The notes: generated by a model not told the origin, from the letters alone. 64,000 bases of DNA from JAJZEO01 sp964350315 (GCA_964350315.1 CAYGJD010000006.1:45937-109936); one strand, 5' to 3'; positions 51,428-60,300 are shown, counted from the first letter of the stretch. Numbers and translations are program-made.

Positions 51428-52465
51428 TTAATAATGGAGTGTTAAGGAGCTGTAATGAGAAATAAGATGTAGTGCATCTTTAGCGTCGATCTCTTTCAGA
51501 TGACCGTAGATTGTAAGTCCCTTAGCATTCTTTCCTAAGCGAAAATATAAGAGGCCAACTCGGTACAGAATCTCTTTATCGTTTGGTCTGATGTTTAGAA
51601 GAATTTCATACTCACGAATTTCTTCTTCAAACATAGATAAATGGTGATAACAATTTGCAAGTTGAGCATGAACCCAAGGATCATTTGGAGCTAAATCATC
51701 TAAGATTTTCAATTCTTCGATTGCTTTATTGGTTGCTGCTGTGAAATGGCCTTTGATAGAATCTTTGGCAAATCGCGCATCAACATATCGAGAATCTTCA
51801 AAAGGAAGATCAGTAGGTTTTTGGTAGATCTTTGCAAGTGCTGTATAAGCATTTGCAAGAGAGGTATGAACCGCTAAATCAGTAGGCTTATTCATGATCA
51901 GTTTAATATGTTCTTCAATCGAGCGGTGGAGTAAAAGTTCTTGCATCATCAGTACATCTTTGAAGTGAAGATGGTATCCAATGACAAGAAAGAGATCTTC
52001 AAGAAGAGAAAAAGGCTTGAATGAAAGAGAGTAGACTTGCCGTTGATTGATGTATGTTGCAAGTTGAAACATGCTGTGTGCAAGTGAGAGGTGATAGTCA
52101 TCGTCTTCTGCATCAATAGGTAAAATTTTTACGCACTCATTGTAGAAGTTAGATTCGATTTCTTTAAATTGAATCGGCTTCTTTCCTTGGAAATAATAGT
52201 TAATTAACACGTGTGAGCAAATCGTTAAAAGAAGAGAGGCAAAAGCAATTGCAAAAATAGGAGAAGAAGGATTTGTGAAAAGTAAAAGGAGAGTTATTGT
52301 TAGTTGAACAGCGCTTAAGGCTGTAAAAGAGAGATGAAATAGCGCGTAGGAAGAAAGTGCTGATTTAAACTTCCCAAGTGATACCCGACACTCGGCTTCG
52401 ACAAGATGAGCAAATTGATTAATTTGCAGATCTTCGCTAGGTTCAGTCTGATAGTACGTCGCCAT
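51428..52465 (-). CDS. Membrane-anchored TPR protein
   Basis: This 345-residue protein has two membrane helices (about residues 46-65 and 70-92) preceded by a cytoplasmic N terminus, then a helical C-terminal domain. TPR units are clearest at about 235-330: NDPWVHAQLANCYHHLSMFEEE and NDKEILYRVGLLYFRLGKNAKG. It lies 81 bases upstream of the exported TPR gene in the same direction. No ribosome binding site is evident before ATG 52465. It may act with the downstream TPR and vWA proteins at the envelope (inference). Confidence 0.7.
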   Translation of the reverse strand: MATYYQTEPSEDLQINQFAHLVEAECRVSLGKFKSALSSYALFHLSFTALSAVQLTITLLLLFTNPSSPIFAIAFASLLLTICSHVLINYYFQGKKPIQFKEIESNFYNECVKILPIDAEDDDYHLSLAHSMFQLATYINQRQVYSLSFKPFSLLEDLFLVIGYHLHFKDVLMMQELLLHRSIEEHIKLIMNKPTDLAVHTSLANAYTALAKIYQKPTDLPFEDSRYVDARFAKDSIKGHFTAATNKAIEELKILDDLAPNDPWVHAQLANCYHHLSMFEEEIREYEILLNIRPNDKEILYRVGLLYFRLGKNAKGLTIYGHLKEIDAKDALHLISHYSSLTLHY

Positions 52466-52682
52466 TTTTTTGTTGCGTCCGTCTTTCTTGTAGTTCTAGA
52501 AGAGATTTCGTATTCCTTTAAGAGGAAATTCTTGATTTATATCGAAGTCAAATCAAAATCTCAACTGAAATTTTTCGCTCTTTATCACATCTTAACTTTT
52601 AGTGATTTGTTAACATCAGTGGTTAAATCATTAAAATGTTACTTTCTAATTTTTCAGCTTGGTACTTTTGCAAGATTTTTTT

Positions 52683-53072
52683 TTAATTCTTACTTTTTGC
52701 CTTTTTTGCTTTAGTCGGTTTTAATGCATCAATTGTTTTTTGCGAGGCGCCATATATTTTGAGCTTCTCTATTTGCTTTTCTTTAAGGTCTAATTTTGTT
52801 TCTGTATCAGACAAATATTTTCTTATAGAGGAATCAGTTATGCCTGCACGGTAGAGCTTTAGCGCTTCATCATAAGTTAGTTGCTTTTCATTTTCAATAT
52901 TACTTCGAAGTCGGGTTGAAAGTTTTTTAGCCTCTTGCTGCGCTAGGATGGTTTCAGAGGGACTAGCCTTAAATTCTGCATATTTTCTGCTGACATAATT
53001 TTCTGCTTGAAGGGGGCAGCTAAATGCACAGAGGGATAAAGCTGTTGCTAGAATGAATGTCCAAAGTTTCAT
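52683..53072 (-). CDS. Small exported protein with helical AGIT motif
   Basis: This 129-residue protein has a perfect AAGGAG before its ATG and a signal peptide (residues 1-23, PLQAEN). The mature part is basic and helical. The segment YDEALKLYRAGITDSSIRKYL resembles DDVINMHEAGVTAESIIAVI in the gene just upstream, which suggests that both carry the same short helical hairpin. It ends in a Lys/Ala-rich tail (TKAKKAKSK). The two genes are 9 bases apart and probably one operon. Function is unknown. Confidence 0.65.
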   Translation of the reverse strand: MKLWTFILATALSLCAFSCPLQAENYVSRKYAEFKASPSETILAQQEAKKLSTRLRSNIENEKQLTYDEALKLYRAGITDSSIRKYLSDTETKLDLKEKQIEKLKIYGASQKTIDALKPTKAKKAKSKN

Positions 53073-53081
53073 AAAATCTCC

Positions 53082-53456
53082 TTATGAATGAATCATGTAA
53101 TTGATGACCTTAAAAGAGATTCCTTCCATTTGTAAGCGGATTACATCATTTGTGTTTATTTCAAACTTCGTATGCGTAAAATCAATGACTGCTATAATAG
53201 ATTCAGCTGTAACTCCAGCTTCATGCATATTTATAACGTCATCAAGATTAATGCTTTCCCCTTTCTCAATCTTTTGCAAAATCATGGGACTTTGTTGATT
53301 AAGATAAAAGAGGTCTTCAGCTGAAAGTGAAAGCATATGAGCTTTGGCACTCGTTGATGTAATTTCAGTGTTCCCTTTAGTTGAGTAGGATGTGTTTTGA
53401 CATCCAAGAACTGAACATGAAATAAAAGCTAAACAAATTAGATGGGATTTCTTCAT
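53082..53456 (-). CDS. Small lipoprotein with AGVT helical hairpin
   Basis: Reading from ATG 53456 (an ATG at 53465 is also in frame), this 124-residue protein has a lipoprotein signal (LICLAFISCSVLGC) with Cys at about residue 19. The mature part has a segment with NLDDVINMHEAGVTAESIIAV followed by IRLQMEGISFKVINYMI, so the hairpin is probably repeated twice. It shares this with the downstream exported protein. No family is recognised with confidence. No ribosome binding site decides the start. Confidence 0.65.
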   Translation of the reverse strand: MKKSHLICLAFISCSVLGCQNTSYSTKGNTEITSTSAKAHMLSLSAEDLFYLNQQSPMILQKIEKGESINLDDVINMHEAGVTAESIIAVIDFTHTKFEINTNDVIRLQMEGISFKVINYMIHS

Positions 53457-53510
53457 AATGGCCATCAGTTATAATTATAGATATATAACCGATAGAAACC
53501 ATATATTAAA

Positions 53511-53999
53511 TTAATTTACAACATCATTTGAGGGTTTTATTAAGAAAGTCGCAATTAAACTTAATAAAAAACAACATGCCATATAAAAATATAAAGCATA
53601 AGTACTGATCGTTAAAATAAATCCGCAAATAAGGGGGGCAAAAAATGCTGCAAAAAGGACTAAGGACTCATTATATGAAATAAGTTACTTTTAATTGTTG
53701 AATCAAAAAAAGGTAGGATCTGTATTCAAGGAGATCAATTCAAAGAACCCAATTGAAGGTGGGAAATCACAGAAATCAGAGTTGAGTGATAAGTTATTTT
53801 TGTTAAAGCGCAGAAAATTAGACAGATAAGATTGAGTTAGAGAGGATCTCTCTAAAAGTATAGGCGTGAAACAGCAAACTAAAAGTTGGGTTTAAAATAA
53901 GCCCAGCAAAAATAGGAAAAACTACAGCAACGCCAAAGGCATTTAGAAAGTACGTTAGATAAAGAGGGATTGTCGAGCAATTAACGTTGCTTGGTATTT
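53511..53999 (-). pseudogene. Decayed MFS transporter (N- and C-terminal fragments)
   Basis: This stretch, otherwise without a gene, holds two pieces of one transporter on the minus strand. The N-terminal piece (53818 to about 53994) reads STIPLYLTYFLNAFGVAVVF then PIFAGLILNPTFSLL and stops at TAA. The C-terminal piece (53511 to about 53687) reads NESLVLFAAFFAPLICGFIL and ends ACCFLLSLIATFLIKPSNDVVN. Both are typical of MFS first and last helices. The middle ten or so helices are missing, with about 130 bases of unrelated AT-rich sequence between, and the N-terminal piece has no own start codon. Nothing else is seen here. Confidence 0.7.
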
Positions 54000-54739
54000 T
54001 AAGACATTGCCAACGCTTCTTCTCTGCTTTCGTCAAATCTGCCTTCTTCTAAAGATGTCTTAAATCTATATCCGACGCCACGCACTGTTTCGATCCATCT
54101 AAAATTTGGGCCAAGTTTTTTTCTAAGAGCAGCGATATGCACATCGATGTTTCTATCTACAACAAATGCATCATCGTTATGAATGTCGTCAAGTAATTGA
54201 TTACGTGTTAATACTTTTCCACGATTCATTAATAAGCGCTTTAAGATACCAAATTCAGAAAGAGTAAGAGGGATGATCTTTTCCTCTTTTCTCAACAAAT
54301 AGCGATCTACTTCTAAAGAAAATTTTCCAAAGTTTAAAGTTTTTGGTACTTTTTCGTTGTCTTTGCCTCGTCTTAAAACAGCTTTGATTCTTGACATCAA
54401 AATTTTCGGTGAAAAAGGTTTTGCGACGTAGTCATCAGCACCTAATTCTAGTCCTAACAATACATCAAGCTCTTCATCTTTTGCAGAAATGATTACTACA
54501 GGAATGTTTCTTAGGTCTGGGTTACTTTTGATTTTACGACAAACATCATACCCATTTTGACCAGGAAGCATAATATCTAGGAGGACAAGATCAGGTTTTT
54601 CCCTTTCTACTGCACGATATCCATTGATACCATCAACTTCAACATGTAATTTATATCCAGACAGCTCTGCCTGCAACTTGATGATTGCTGCAATGTCTTC
54701 TTCATCTTCAATAAGTAGAAGTCTTTTTTTTTGGCTCAT
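53999..54739 (-). CDS. OmpR/PhoB-type response regulator
   Basis: This 246-residue protein has a receiver domain with the acidic pocket EDE (residues 11-13), phosphoacceptor Asp55 in LLDIMLPG, Ser85 and Lys107 in AKPFSP, so it should be phosphorylated. A winged-helix domain follows (about 135-230, LTLSEFGILKRLLMN, VVDRNIDVHIAALRKKLG, IETVRGVGYRFK). In Chlamydia the related regulator ChxR has lost the phosphoacceptor; here it is intact. No histidine kinase is in the window. GAAGGACC precedes the ATG. Confidence 0.88.
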   Translation of the reverse strand: MSQKKRLLLIEDEEDIAAIIKLQAELSGYKLHVEVDGINGYRAVEREKPDLVLLDIMLPGQNGYDVCRKIKSNPDLRNIPVVIISAKDEELDVLLGLELGADDYVAKPFSPKILMSRIKAVLRRGKDNEKVPKTLNFGKFSLEVDRYLLRKEEKIIPLTLSEFGILKRLLMNRGKVLTRNQLLDDIHNDDAFVVDRNIDVHIAALRKKLGPNFRWIETVRGVGYRFKTSLEEGRFDESREEALAMS

Positions 54740-54827
54740 AAATGGTCCTTCAGACAGTTAATCTCAATAGAGGAAATATAATCTCTTTTGAAAAAAAGGG
54801 AAAGCAAAGATTTATTTATTTAAGGTT

Positions 54828-55508
54828 TTACTGACTAATGATGGCCAGTGGAACCAATATTTCCTGTCCCGTTAGTATTCTTTCGTTGTCAAGATGGTTG
54901 ATTTTACAAAGAGTTTCTATTGTTGTTGAATGATTTTTTGCAATTGCATCAAGCGTGTCGCCTGTTTTGACACGATATGATTCTACAATGAGCTCTTTGT
55001 GATTTTGCTGCATTGCTTGACTTACGCGTTGAACATTTTTTTTCAATTTTGCAACATCAGTAAGTGATTTAGATGCAAGTGCGATAGTTTTTTCCATTTC
55101 AGAAATTTTTTCTTTACTTTGTGCGATCGCTTTGTGCATTTCTTGAGAGGTTTGAGTGAGCTTTTGCTGACCACCTGTAAGTTCTTCCTGTCTTTTTTCC
55201 ATATTTGCTAGGCGTTTTTCAAGGGAGGTGATGTGATGGGAAAAATTATCGAGCTTAGTTTGGTGTTGGTCGAAAGTCTCTTTTTTTAAAGAAGACATTA
55301 TGTCTTCTTGATTCAACATCTTCCCTTCTAAAATATTAGTCTCCATGCGATGCGAGTGAAGGTCATGTTTAACCTCTTCAAGGTCTGCCCTTGTCTTGTG
55401 CAAAGTCATTTCCATAACGTAGCGATCTGATTTAGGGATAGGTCCTGATCCACATCCTGTAAGAATAATTGCAGCTGCTGAGATAGTAATAGGGATATAG
55501 TATTTCAT
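54828..55508 (-). CDS. LysM lipoprotein of the Tol-Pal operon
   Basis: This 226-residue protein has a lipoprotein signal (IILTGC, Cys near residue 19), a long coiled coil (about 40-170), and a C-terminal LysM domain (YRVKTGDTLDAIAKNHSTT, LCKINHLDNERILTGQEILV). LysM binds glycan chains. It takes the place of CpoB (YbgF) found after pal in many proteobacteria, and matches the LysM gene of Chlamydia. Its start overlaps the pal stop (ATGA). Confidence 0.82.
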   Translation of the reverse strand: MKYYIPITISAAAIILTGCGSGPIPKSDRYVMEMTLHKTRADLEEVKHDLHSHRMETNILEGKMLNQEDIMSSLKKETFDQHQTKLDNFSHHITSLEKRLANMEKRQEELTGGQQKLTQTSQEMHKAIAQSKEKISEMEKTIALASKSLTDVAKLKKNVQRVSQAMQQNHKELIVESYRVKTGDTLDAIAKNHSTTIETLCKINHLDNERILTGQEILVPLAIISQ

Positions 55509-56206
55509 AATATTGTTCTCTTTTCATAAATCTTAAATTCAACTCTACGATTTTTTGACCAGACACTTTCTGAATGGCCTGAGACTGCAGGTCTTTCTTT
55601 ACCATAAGAAATGGTAAAAACTTGATTAGGATGCACGCCTAGCTTGATAAGGTAATTTCTGACGTAGTTACTTCTTCGTGTGCCAAGTGACAAATTGTAA
55701 GCCTCTGAGGCCCTCTCGTCACAGTGTCCTTCAACAAAAATATAGGCACTTTGGTGTTTTTTTAAATAATTTGCAATTCTGTTTAAAGAGTGGAAAGATT
55801 CCTTTGATTTAGGAACGTGCTGATCTGTGTTGAAGCGAATGGTAGAAAATATTGCGGCTAAAGTTCTAGTAGGAGATCTAAATGCATCTATGCCTGGGAT
55901 CATTCCACCCGCTATTCCAGGAATGTCTTTTGCTTGAGGGACAGCGTAATCGATAAAGTTTGATTGAATGTCAGAATCGCTTAAAGGGACAAAGTCAAAA
56001 TCTTCTTCTCCAAAAAACTGTTGCTTAGAGGAAACAAGTCTTGATTCAACGTCAGAATTAACAAGCGCTCTTCCACCTTGTTTGAGGTAACGAAATGCAG
56101 TCTTAGTGTTTTCCCAAGCATTTCCGATCATTGCTGTTTGACAGGAGGTCATAGTAAGCATCATGAACATGATCGATGATGTTGAAATAAAATGTCTTTT
56201 TTTCAT
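55505..56206 (-). CDS. pal: Peptidoglycan-associated lipoprotein Pal
   Basis: This 233-residue protein has a lipoprotein signal (MLTMTSC) and a C-terminal OmpA-like domain (about 120-230) with FVEGHCDERASEAYNLSLGTRR and VEFKI at the end. The Asp and Arg of this motif bind diaminopimelate of peptidoglycan. An extra segment of about 90 residues, with no clear domain, lies between the signal and the OmpA-like part; most Pal proteins are near 170 residues. Pal links the outer membrane to the wall and to TolB. Confidence 0.9.
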   Translation of the reverse strand: MKKRHFISTSSIMFMMLTMTSCQTAMIGNAWENTKTAFRYLKQGGRALVNSDVESRLVSSKQQFFGEEDFDFVPLSDSDIQSNFIDYAVPQAKDIPGIAGGMIPGIDAFRSPTRTLAAIFSTIRFNTDQHVPKSKESFHSLNRIANYLKKHQSAYIFVEGHCDERASEAYNLSLGTRRSNYVRNYLIKLGVHPNQVFTISYGKERPAVSGHSESVWSKNRRVEFKIYEKRTIL

Positions 56207-56215
56207 GATTTTTCC

Positions 56216-57568
56216 CTATTGTTCAAACGTTGGGTAATGCTTTTTCCCAGGTCCTTGAGTCAACTTGATTGGTTCGCGCTGATTTATGTTCAAAATAAAA
56301 ATGTCGAAAGTCGGCGAAGTGGTGTTGTAGGCTAAATGAAAGCTATCTGGTGCCCATGTAGGATTTTCTTTATCGCCTAGCCCGAGGGTTAGTTGCCACT
56401 CTTCTTTTGTTTCAACGTCATAAATCCAAATCTGTCTTACGCCGTTTGTTTTAGCGCTGTAAGCAATTTTTTTTCCGTCTGCAGACCAAGATGGTGCAGT
56501 GTTATCTCGATTCAATTTAGAGATGACATGCGCTTCTGGGATTGTACGTGTTTTAACAACTTCTGCAACATTGATAGTGTAAACCCGTGGTGTTCCACTT
56601 TTGTCACAAACAAATGCTAGTGTGGAGCCATCAGGACTGAAAGTAGGAGATGCTTGTACTGATCCAGGGAATGAATAGACTTGAATTGGCTTTCCTAAGA
56701 CGCCTCTTTCAATGCTAAATGATTGAACAAATAAATCAGCCTTACCACCGACGTCTGAAATAAAAGCAATTTTATCGCCTTTGCGAGAAAAACTTGGCAG
56801 AAGCTGGTTCCCTCTTAAAGGCACTAATGGTCTACCTTTAGGTGATTTGCGCGAAGCAAAATAAATGCGTGGTTGCCCTTGTTTATATGTTACATACATA
56901 AAGTGGTAGTTGTTGTCTCCTGATTCAAGCGGAAAAAATGAAGGAGAAATTGTATAATTGTTTTCTTCGGTAACTTGCCTTACATTGCGTCCGTCATAAT
57001 CCATTTCCCAGATTTCTGCATGCCATATATTTGATTCTGGGTCAACCTTTGGTTGGTAAGAATAGAGAATGCGTTTTGATGCAACACCTGGCTGTCCAAA
57101 CATGATTTTATGTATGACTGAACTGCATTTATGTACGCTGCGAATGTCCTCTGATAAATCACCAGTCAGTGGCTGAGGGTGGAGAGATTTTAATGTGGCT
57201 GTATGAACATCAAAGACTTGAATTTGCAATTCGTTTTTTTCAATTTTAGGAACAACAACAAATCGTGATTTTGCATCTTTCCATTTCTTTACTTGAAATG
57301 CTTCTTCTGGATCAGAATGATATGCTAGGTATTGTAAGTTTTCATTTATAGGGAGAAGAAGAGTTCTACCATTGTTCTTTAAATCATACACAAGAGTGTC
57401 ATAAATCGCTTCTTGATGCGCTGTTTCACAAGGGCGCATTTTAGCTAAATAGACAGAATAAGTTTTGTCATTATCAACAGGTAAATGAACAACAATTTCT
57501 TCACCTCTTACGCTAAATGGTAAGAAGAAAGTTGCTATTAAAAAGGAAAAAATTAGTTTTTTAGTCAT
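56216..57568 (-). CDS. tolB: Tol-Pal system protein TolB
   Basis: This 450-residue protein (ATG 57568; GTG 57571 also possible) has a signal peptide ending near residue 23 and an N-terminal domain followed by a six-bladed propeller. Blades read PSFSRKGDKIAFISD, SPTFSPDGSTLAFVCD, APSWSADGKKIAYSA and NPTWAPDSFHLAYN. It is the periplasmic partner of Pal. It overlaps tolA by 8 bases. Confidence 0.92.
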   Translation of the reverse strand: MTKKLIFSFLIATFFLPFSVRGEEIVVHLPVDNDKTYSVYLAKMRPCETAHQEAIYDTLVYDLKNNGRTLLLPINENLQYLAYHSDPEEAFQVKKWKDAKSRFVVVPKIEKNELQIQVFDVHTATLKSLHPQPLTGDLSEDIRSVHKCSSVIHKIMFGQPGVASKRILYSYQPKVDPESNIWHAEIWEMDYDGRNVRQVTEENNYTISPSFFPLESGDNNYHFMYVTYKQGQPRIYFASRKSPKGRPLVPLRGNQLLPSFSRKGDKIAFISDVGGKADLFVQSFSIERGVLGKPIQVYSFPGSVQASPTFSPDGSTLAFVCDKSGTPRVYTINVAEVVKTRTIPEAHVISKLNRDNTAPSWSADGKKIAYSAKTNGVRQIWIYDVETKEEWQLTLGLGDKENPTWAPDSFHLAYNTTSPTFDIFILNINQREPIKLTQGPGKKHYPTFEQ

Positions 57569-58262
57569 CACAAAATGTAATTGTAAATGTTATTTCTTTG
57601 TTTTCCTCAAAACTGGGAAGTTTGATTCCAGGCAGTACAGTTTTTAGGTAGTGCAAGTTTTTCTCACTTTCTGATGAGAGTAGCTCTATATTAACAATCT
57701 TTCCATTTGCTTGTACAGTGATAGTTAATTTTACGACTCCTTTTTCAGGAAGAGTCAGCCATTCTTTTAAAGAACTTGAAATCTGTTGAAGGTAGGAATG
57801 TTTTTCTTTTCCTTCAATTCCTTGTTCTTTACTGGTTGATAAAGAAGGCGGTTTGTGCTTTTGTGGAGCGCTTTTTGCTTTTATAGTAGCCACATTTTTA
57901 TCAAGTTTTCCGCGTACTGTTTTTACGGTTTTTTTGTTTTTTTGTGTAGTTGGAGTTGGTTTTTTAGTCGGTGTTTTTTTTACGATAATTTTTTTCGGGG
58001 GTGATGCTTTAGGAAGAAATGAGGGTGTGCTAGTGGGAGCGCTTTTAGATTCAGAGATTTTTGTTGTTGACTCTGAAATTCTTTCTTCGTTGATTACTCT
58101 TATGGGTTGTATTTGAGGGGGTGTGATTTCCTTTGTAATAACGCGCATAGGTTGAGGTTTTATTAATTCAGGGGTAATTTTCAAGCTTGTTGGGAACATA
58201 AAGAAATACAAGGAGTGAACCCCGAGTGTAATTAAAGCAATCTTAAGGTGTTGTTTTTTCAT
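57561..58262 (-). CDS. tolA: TolA/TonB-like energy-transducing protein
   Basis: This 233-residue protein has one N-terminal membrane anchor (about residues 8-26), then a low-complexity Pro/Lys/Thr-rich spacer (about 70-155, KKTPTKKPTPTTQKNKK), and a C-terminal TonB/TolA-like domain (LTLPEKGVVKLTITVQANG). The spacer is much shorter than in E. coli TolA (421 residues). It takes the tolA position between exbD and tolB. It would carry force from TolQR to the periplasm. Confidence 0.75.
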   Translation of the reverse strand: MKKQHLKIALITLGVHSLYFFMFPTSLKITPELIKPQPMRVITKEITPPQIQPIRVINEERISESTTKISESKSAPTSTPSFLPKASPPKKIIVKKTPTKKPTPTTQKNKKTVKTVRGKLDKNVATIKAKSAPQKHKPPSLSTSKEQGIEGKEKHSYLQQISSSLKEWLTLPEKGVVKLTITVQANGKIVNIELLSSESEKNLHYLKTVLPGIKLPSFEENKEITFTITFCDD

Positions 58263-58681
58263 TCTCTTTTTAAAATGACATCAAGTTGTTCAAAACCAGC
58301 AGATTCAATTGCATTTTTTATTCGTTGGTATGTGCCAAAAGTCCCGCTTTCATCGCAATAAAGTTCGGGAATTTCATCAGGATGTATCTTTTTTAGTTCA
58401 ATAAGAGTCGTCGCTAATGCATCAATGGAGAGTAAGTGCTTTCCAAGCCAGATTGAGTCGTCTTTGTGTACAAAGATTTTCAGTGGGCGGCTATTATTTA
58501 CACTGACCATCTCATGTCTTTGGACTCCTTTTTCAGCGAGTTGAATGCGATCAAGGTCAAGTAGTGGTGCAATCAAGATAAACATTATGAGAACAACAAA
58601 GAGCACATCGATCAAGGGAGTTAGATTTATTAACTCTTCTCCTTCATTGTCGAAAGTTCCTCGGAATCGGCGTCTTCTCAT
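58259..58681 (-). CDS. tolR: TolR/ExbD-type protein
   Basis: This 140-residue protein has a single membrane helix with the key Asp (INLTPLIDVLFVVLIMFIL, residues 18-36), which carries the proton path. The periplasmic domain has YCDESGTFGTYQRIKNAI. AAGGAG precedes the ATG. It lies between tolQ and tolA and overlaps tolA by 4 bases. Confidence 0.9.
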   Translation of the reverse strand: MRRRRFRGTFDNEGEELINLTPLIDVLFVVLIMFILIAPLLDLDRIQLAEKGVQRHEMVSVNNSRPLKIFVHKDDSIWLGKHLLSIDALATTLIELKKIHPDEIPELYCDESGTFGTYQRIKNAIESAGFEQLDVILKRE

Positions 58682-58695
58682 TTGTTACTTTCTCC

Positions 58696-59430
58696 TTAAT
58701 TCACATCAACATTTCGATATTGCATTTCAATATTTGATAAAAGTAGTCCTGAAAAGTCTTCCATGTCTATATAGACATCTTTCAATTGGCTTTTTAAAAA
58801 GTTGTACGCGATCAGTGCTGGAATTGCAATTACAAGGCCAAGGACGGTTGTAGCAAGAGCTGTTGAAAGCCCGCCAAGAACGATAGAATTTGAGTGGGCC
58901 ATGGTCCCTTTTTGCATTTCACCAAGAGAAACCAAGATTCCCCAAACTGTGCCAAGAATTCCGAGAAAGGGGGCCAATGGGACAATTGTTGAAAGGATGA
59001 ACAAATTCCTTTCTAAGATTTTTGCTTCGTTTGACATCGCTGTTTGTGCTCTTGCATCTAAGTGTTCAAGGTCAGCACGAGATAGAAAAACAGAGCTTTG
59101 TTTCTGAGAAAGATTTTTGTTGTGAAAGAAGTGGTTCTTATCAAGAATTTCTACAGTTTTGCCTTTGATTGTAGAAAAGATAGTTAGAAATGGGTTTGTG
59201 TTTGTGTCATCATCTTCGATTTCAAAATTCACACCTTCAAGAGAAAGGATGTTATTTCCAGCTTTTGTAAGCAGGGCTTGCAACTTATTTCCCCCTTTGC
59301 GTACATTCCTGTATTGAAAAAACTTTTGCAAGAGAACAACCCAAGTGATTAATGAAAGAAGAAATAATCCAATAAAGATCATTTTCCCAAAAAAGTCTGA
59401 GGAAAAAAAGGCTTGGAAGATAACGTTCAT
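58696..59430 (-). CDS. tolQ: TolQ/ExbB-type proton channel protein
   Basis: This protein has three membrane helices: MIFIGLFLLSLITWVVLL near the N terminus, LSTIVPLAPFLGILGTVWGI, and LATTVLGLVIAIPALIAYN. The last two carry the TolQ/ExbB signature. I set the start at ATG 59430 (MNVIFQAFF, 244 residues); ATG 59445 is possible, and longer frames run into the divergent tatD. With TolR it forms the proton-driven motor. Confidence 0.9.
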   Translation of the reverse strand: MNVIFQAFFSSDFFGKMIFIGLFLLSLITWVVLLQKFFQYRNVRKGGNKLQALLTKAGNNILSLEGVNFEIEDDDTNTNPFLTIFSTIKGKTVEILDKNHFFHNKNLSQKQSSVFLSRADLEHLDARAQTAMSNEAKILERNLFILSTIVPLAPFLGILGTVWGILVSLGEMQKGTMAHSNSIVLGGLSTALATTVLGLVIAIPALIAYNFLKSQLKDVYIDMEDFSGLLLSNIEMQYRNVDVN

Positions 59431-59470
59431 ATTGCAAAACCCCATTGATACGACCTGAGGATTTAGTATT

Positions 59471-60283
59471 ATGAGAGAAGAGCTATTTGTCAAGTTTGAT
59501 TCACATGCACATATTGCCTCGGATGAATTGATAGGAGATGCAGAAGAAATCATCAAGCGTGCTCAGAAAACGCGAGTTGATAAAATTATCAATATTGCAA
59601 CGTGTAAAAAAACCTTAGAAAGGGGTTTTGTTTTAGAAAAAAAATTCCCGGGAATAGTCTATAACACGGCTGCAACAACCCCTCATGATGTAGAAATAGA
59701 TGGTGAGGCTTTTTTCCCAATAGTAGAAAAAGAAGCGACTGCAGGGAATCTTGTTGCAATTGGAGAGACAGGTTTAGACTATTATTACGAACATTCAAAA
59801 CGAAGCCTACAAAAAGAGTTCTTGGTTAGATATTTTGAACTAGCAGAAAAAACTGGGTTAAACGTCGTCATTCATTGTCGTGGAGATGAAGCTTTTACTG
59901 ATTTATTTGATCTTGCAAAAAAGCAAAAAAGAATTCCTAAATGTTTGCTTCACTGTTTTACAGGAAATGAGAGTCAAGCAAAACAAGCAATTGAGCTTGG
60001 GTGGCCAATCTCGTTGAGTGGAATCATTACATTCAAACGAAGCAATGAACTTAGAGATGTAATTAAAACGATTCCTATAGAGTCTATTTTGATCGAGACT
60101 GATTCACCATATCTTGCTCCCCAGTCAAAGCGAGGTCAAACAAATGAACCAAGTTATATCGGTGAAATAGCTGAAATGATAGCAAAGGAAAAAGAAATAC
60201 CACTCAAAGATGTTTGTTCTCAAACAGTAAATAATACTTTGTCCTTTTTCCAACTTTCTCGTAAGCTGAATAAAAATTCTTGA
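59471..60283 (+). CDS. tatD: TatD-family metal-dependent DNase
   Basis: This 270-residue TIM-barrel protein has the metal-binding motifs FDSHAHI (near residue 9), GETGLDYYYE (near 97), VIHCRGDE (near 132), LHCFTGN (near 158) and LIETDSPYLAP (near 206). TatD proteins act on DNA and may process oxidised ends. It is divergent from tolQ by 40 bases and is followed after 17 bases by sdhC. In Chlamydia tatD also lies between tol and sdh genes, with dsbD between it and tolQ. Confidence 0.92.
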   Translation: MREELFVKFDSHAHIASDELIGDAEEIIKRAQKTRVDKIINIATCKKTLERGFVLEKKFPGIVYNTAATTPHDVEIDGEAFFPIVEKEATAGNLVAIGETGLDYYYEHSKRSLQKEFLVRYFELAEKTGLNVVIHCRGDEAFTDLFDLAKKQKRIPKCLLHCFTGNESQAKQAIELGWPISLSGIITFKRSNELRDVIKTIPIESILIETDSPYLAPQSKRGQTNEPSYIGEIAEMIAKEKEIPLKDVCSQTVNNTLSFFQLSRKLNKNS

Positions 60284-60300
60284 AATGAAGAAGGTGCTCT

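Noticed and set aside
53818..54036. 72-codon minus-strand open frame as a small membrane protein gene
   Set aside because: Its first third is the end of the regulator gene in another frame and the rest is the first helix of an MFS protein whose last helix lies downstream; it is scored as part of a pseudogene.
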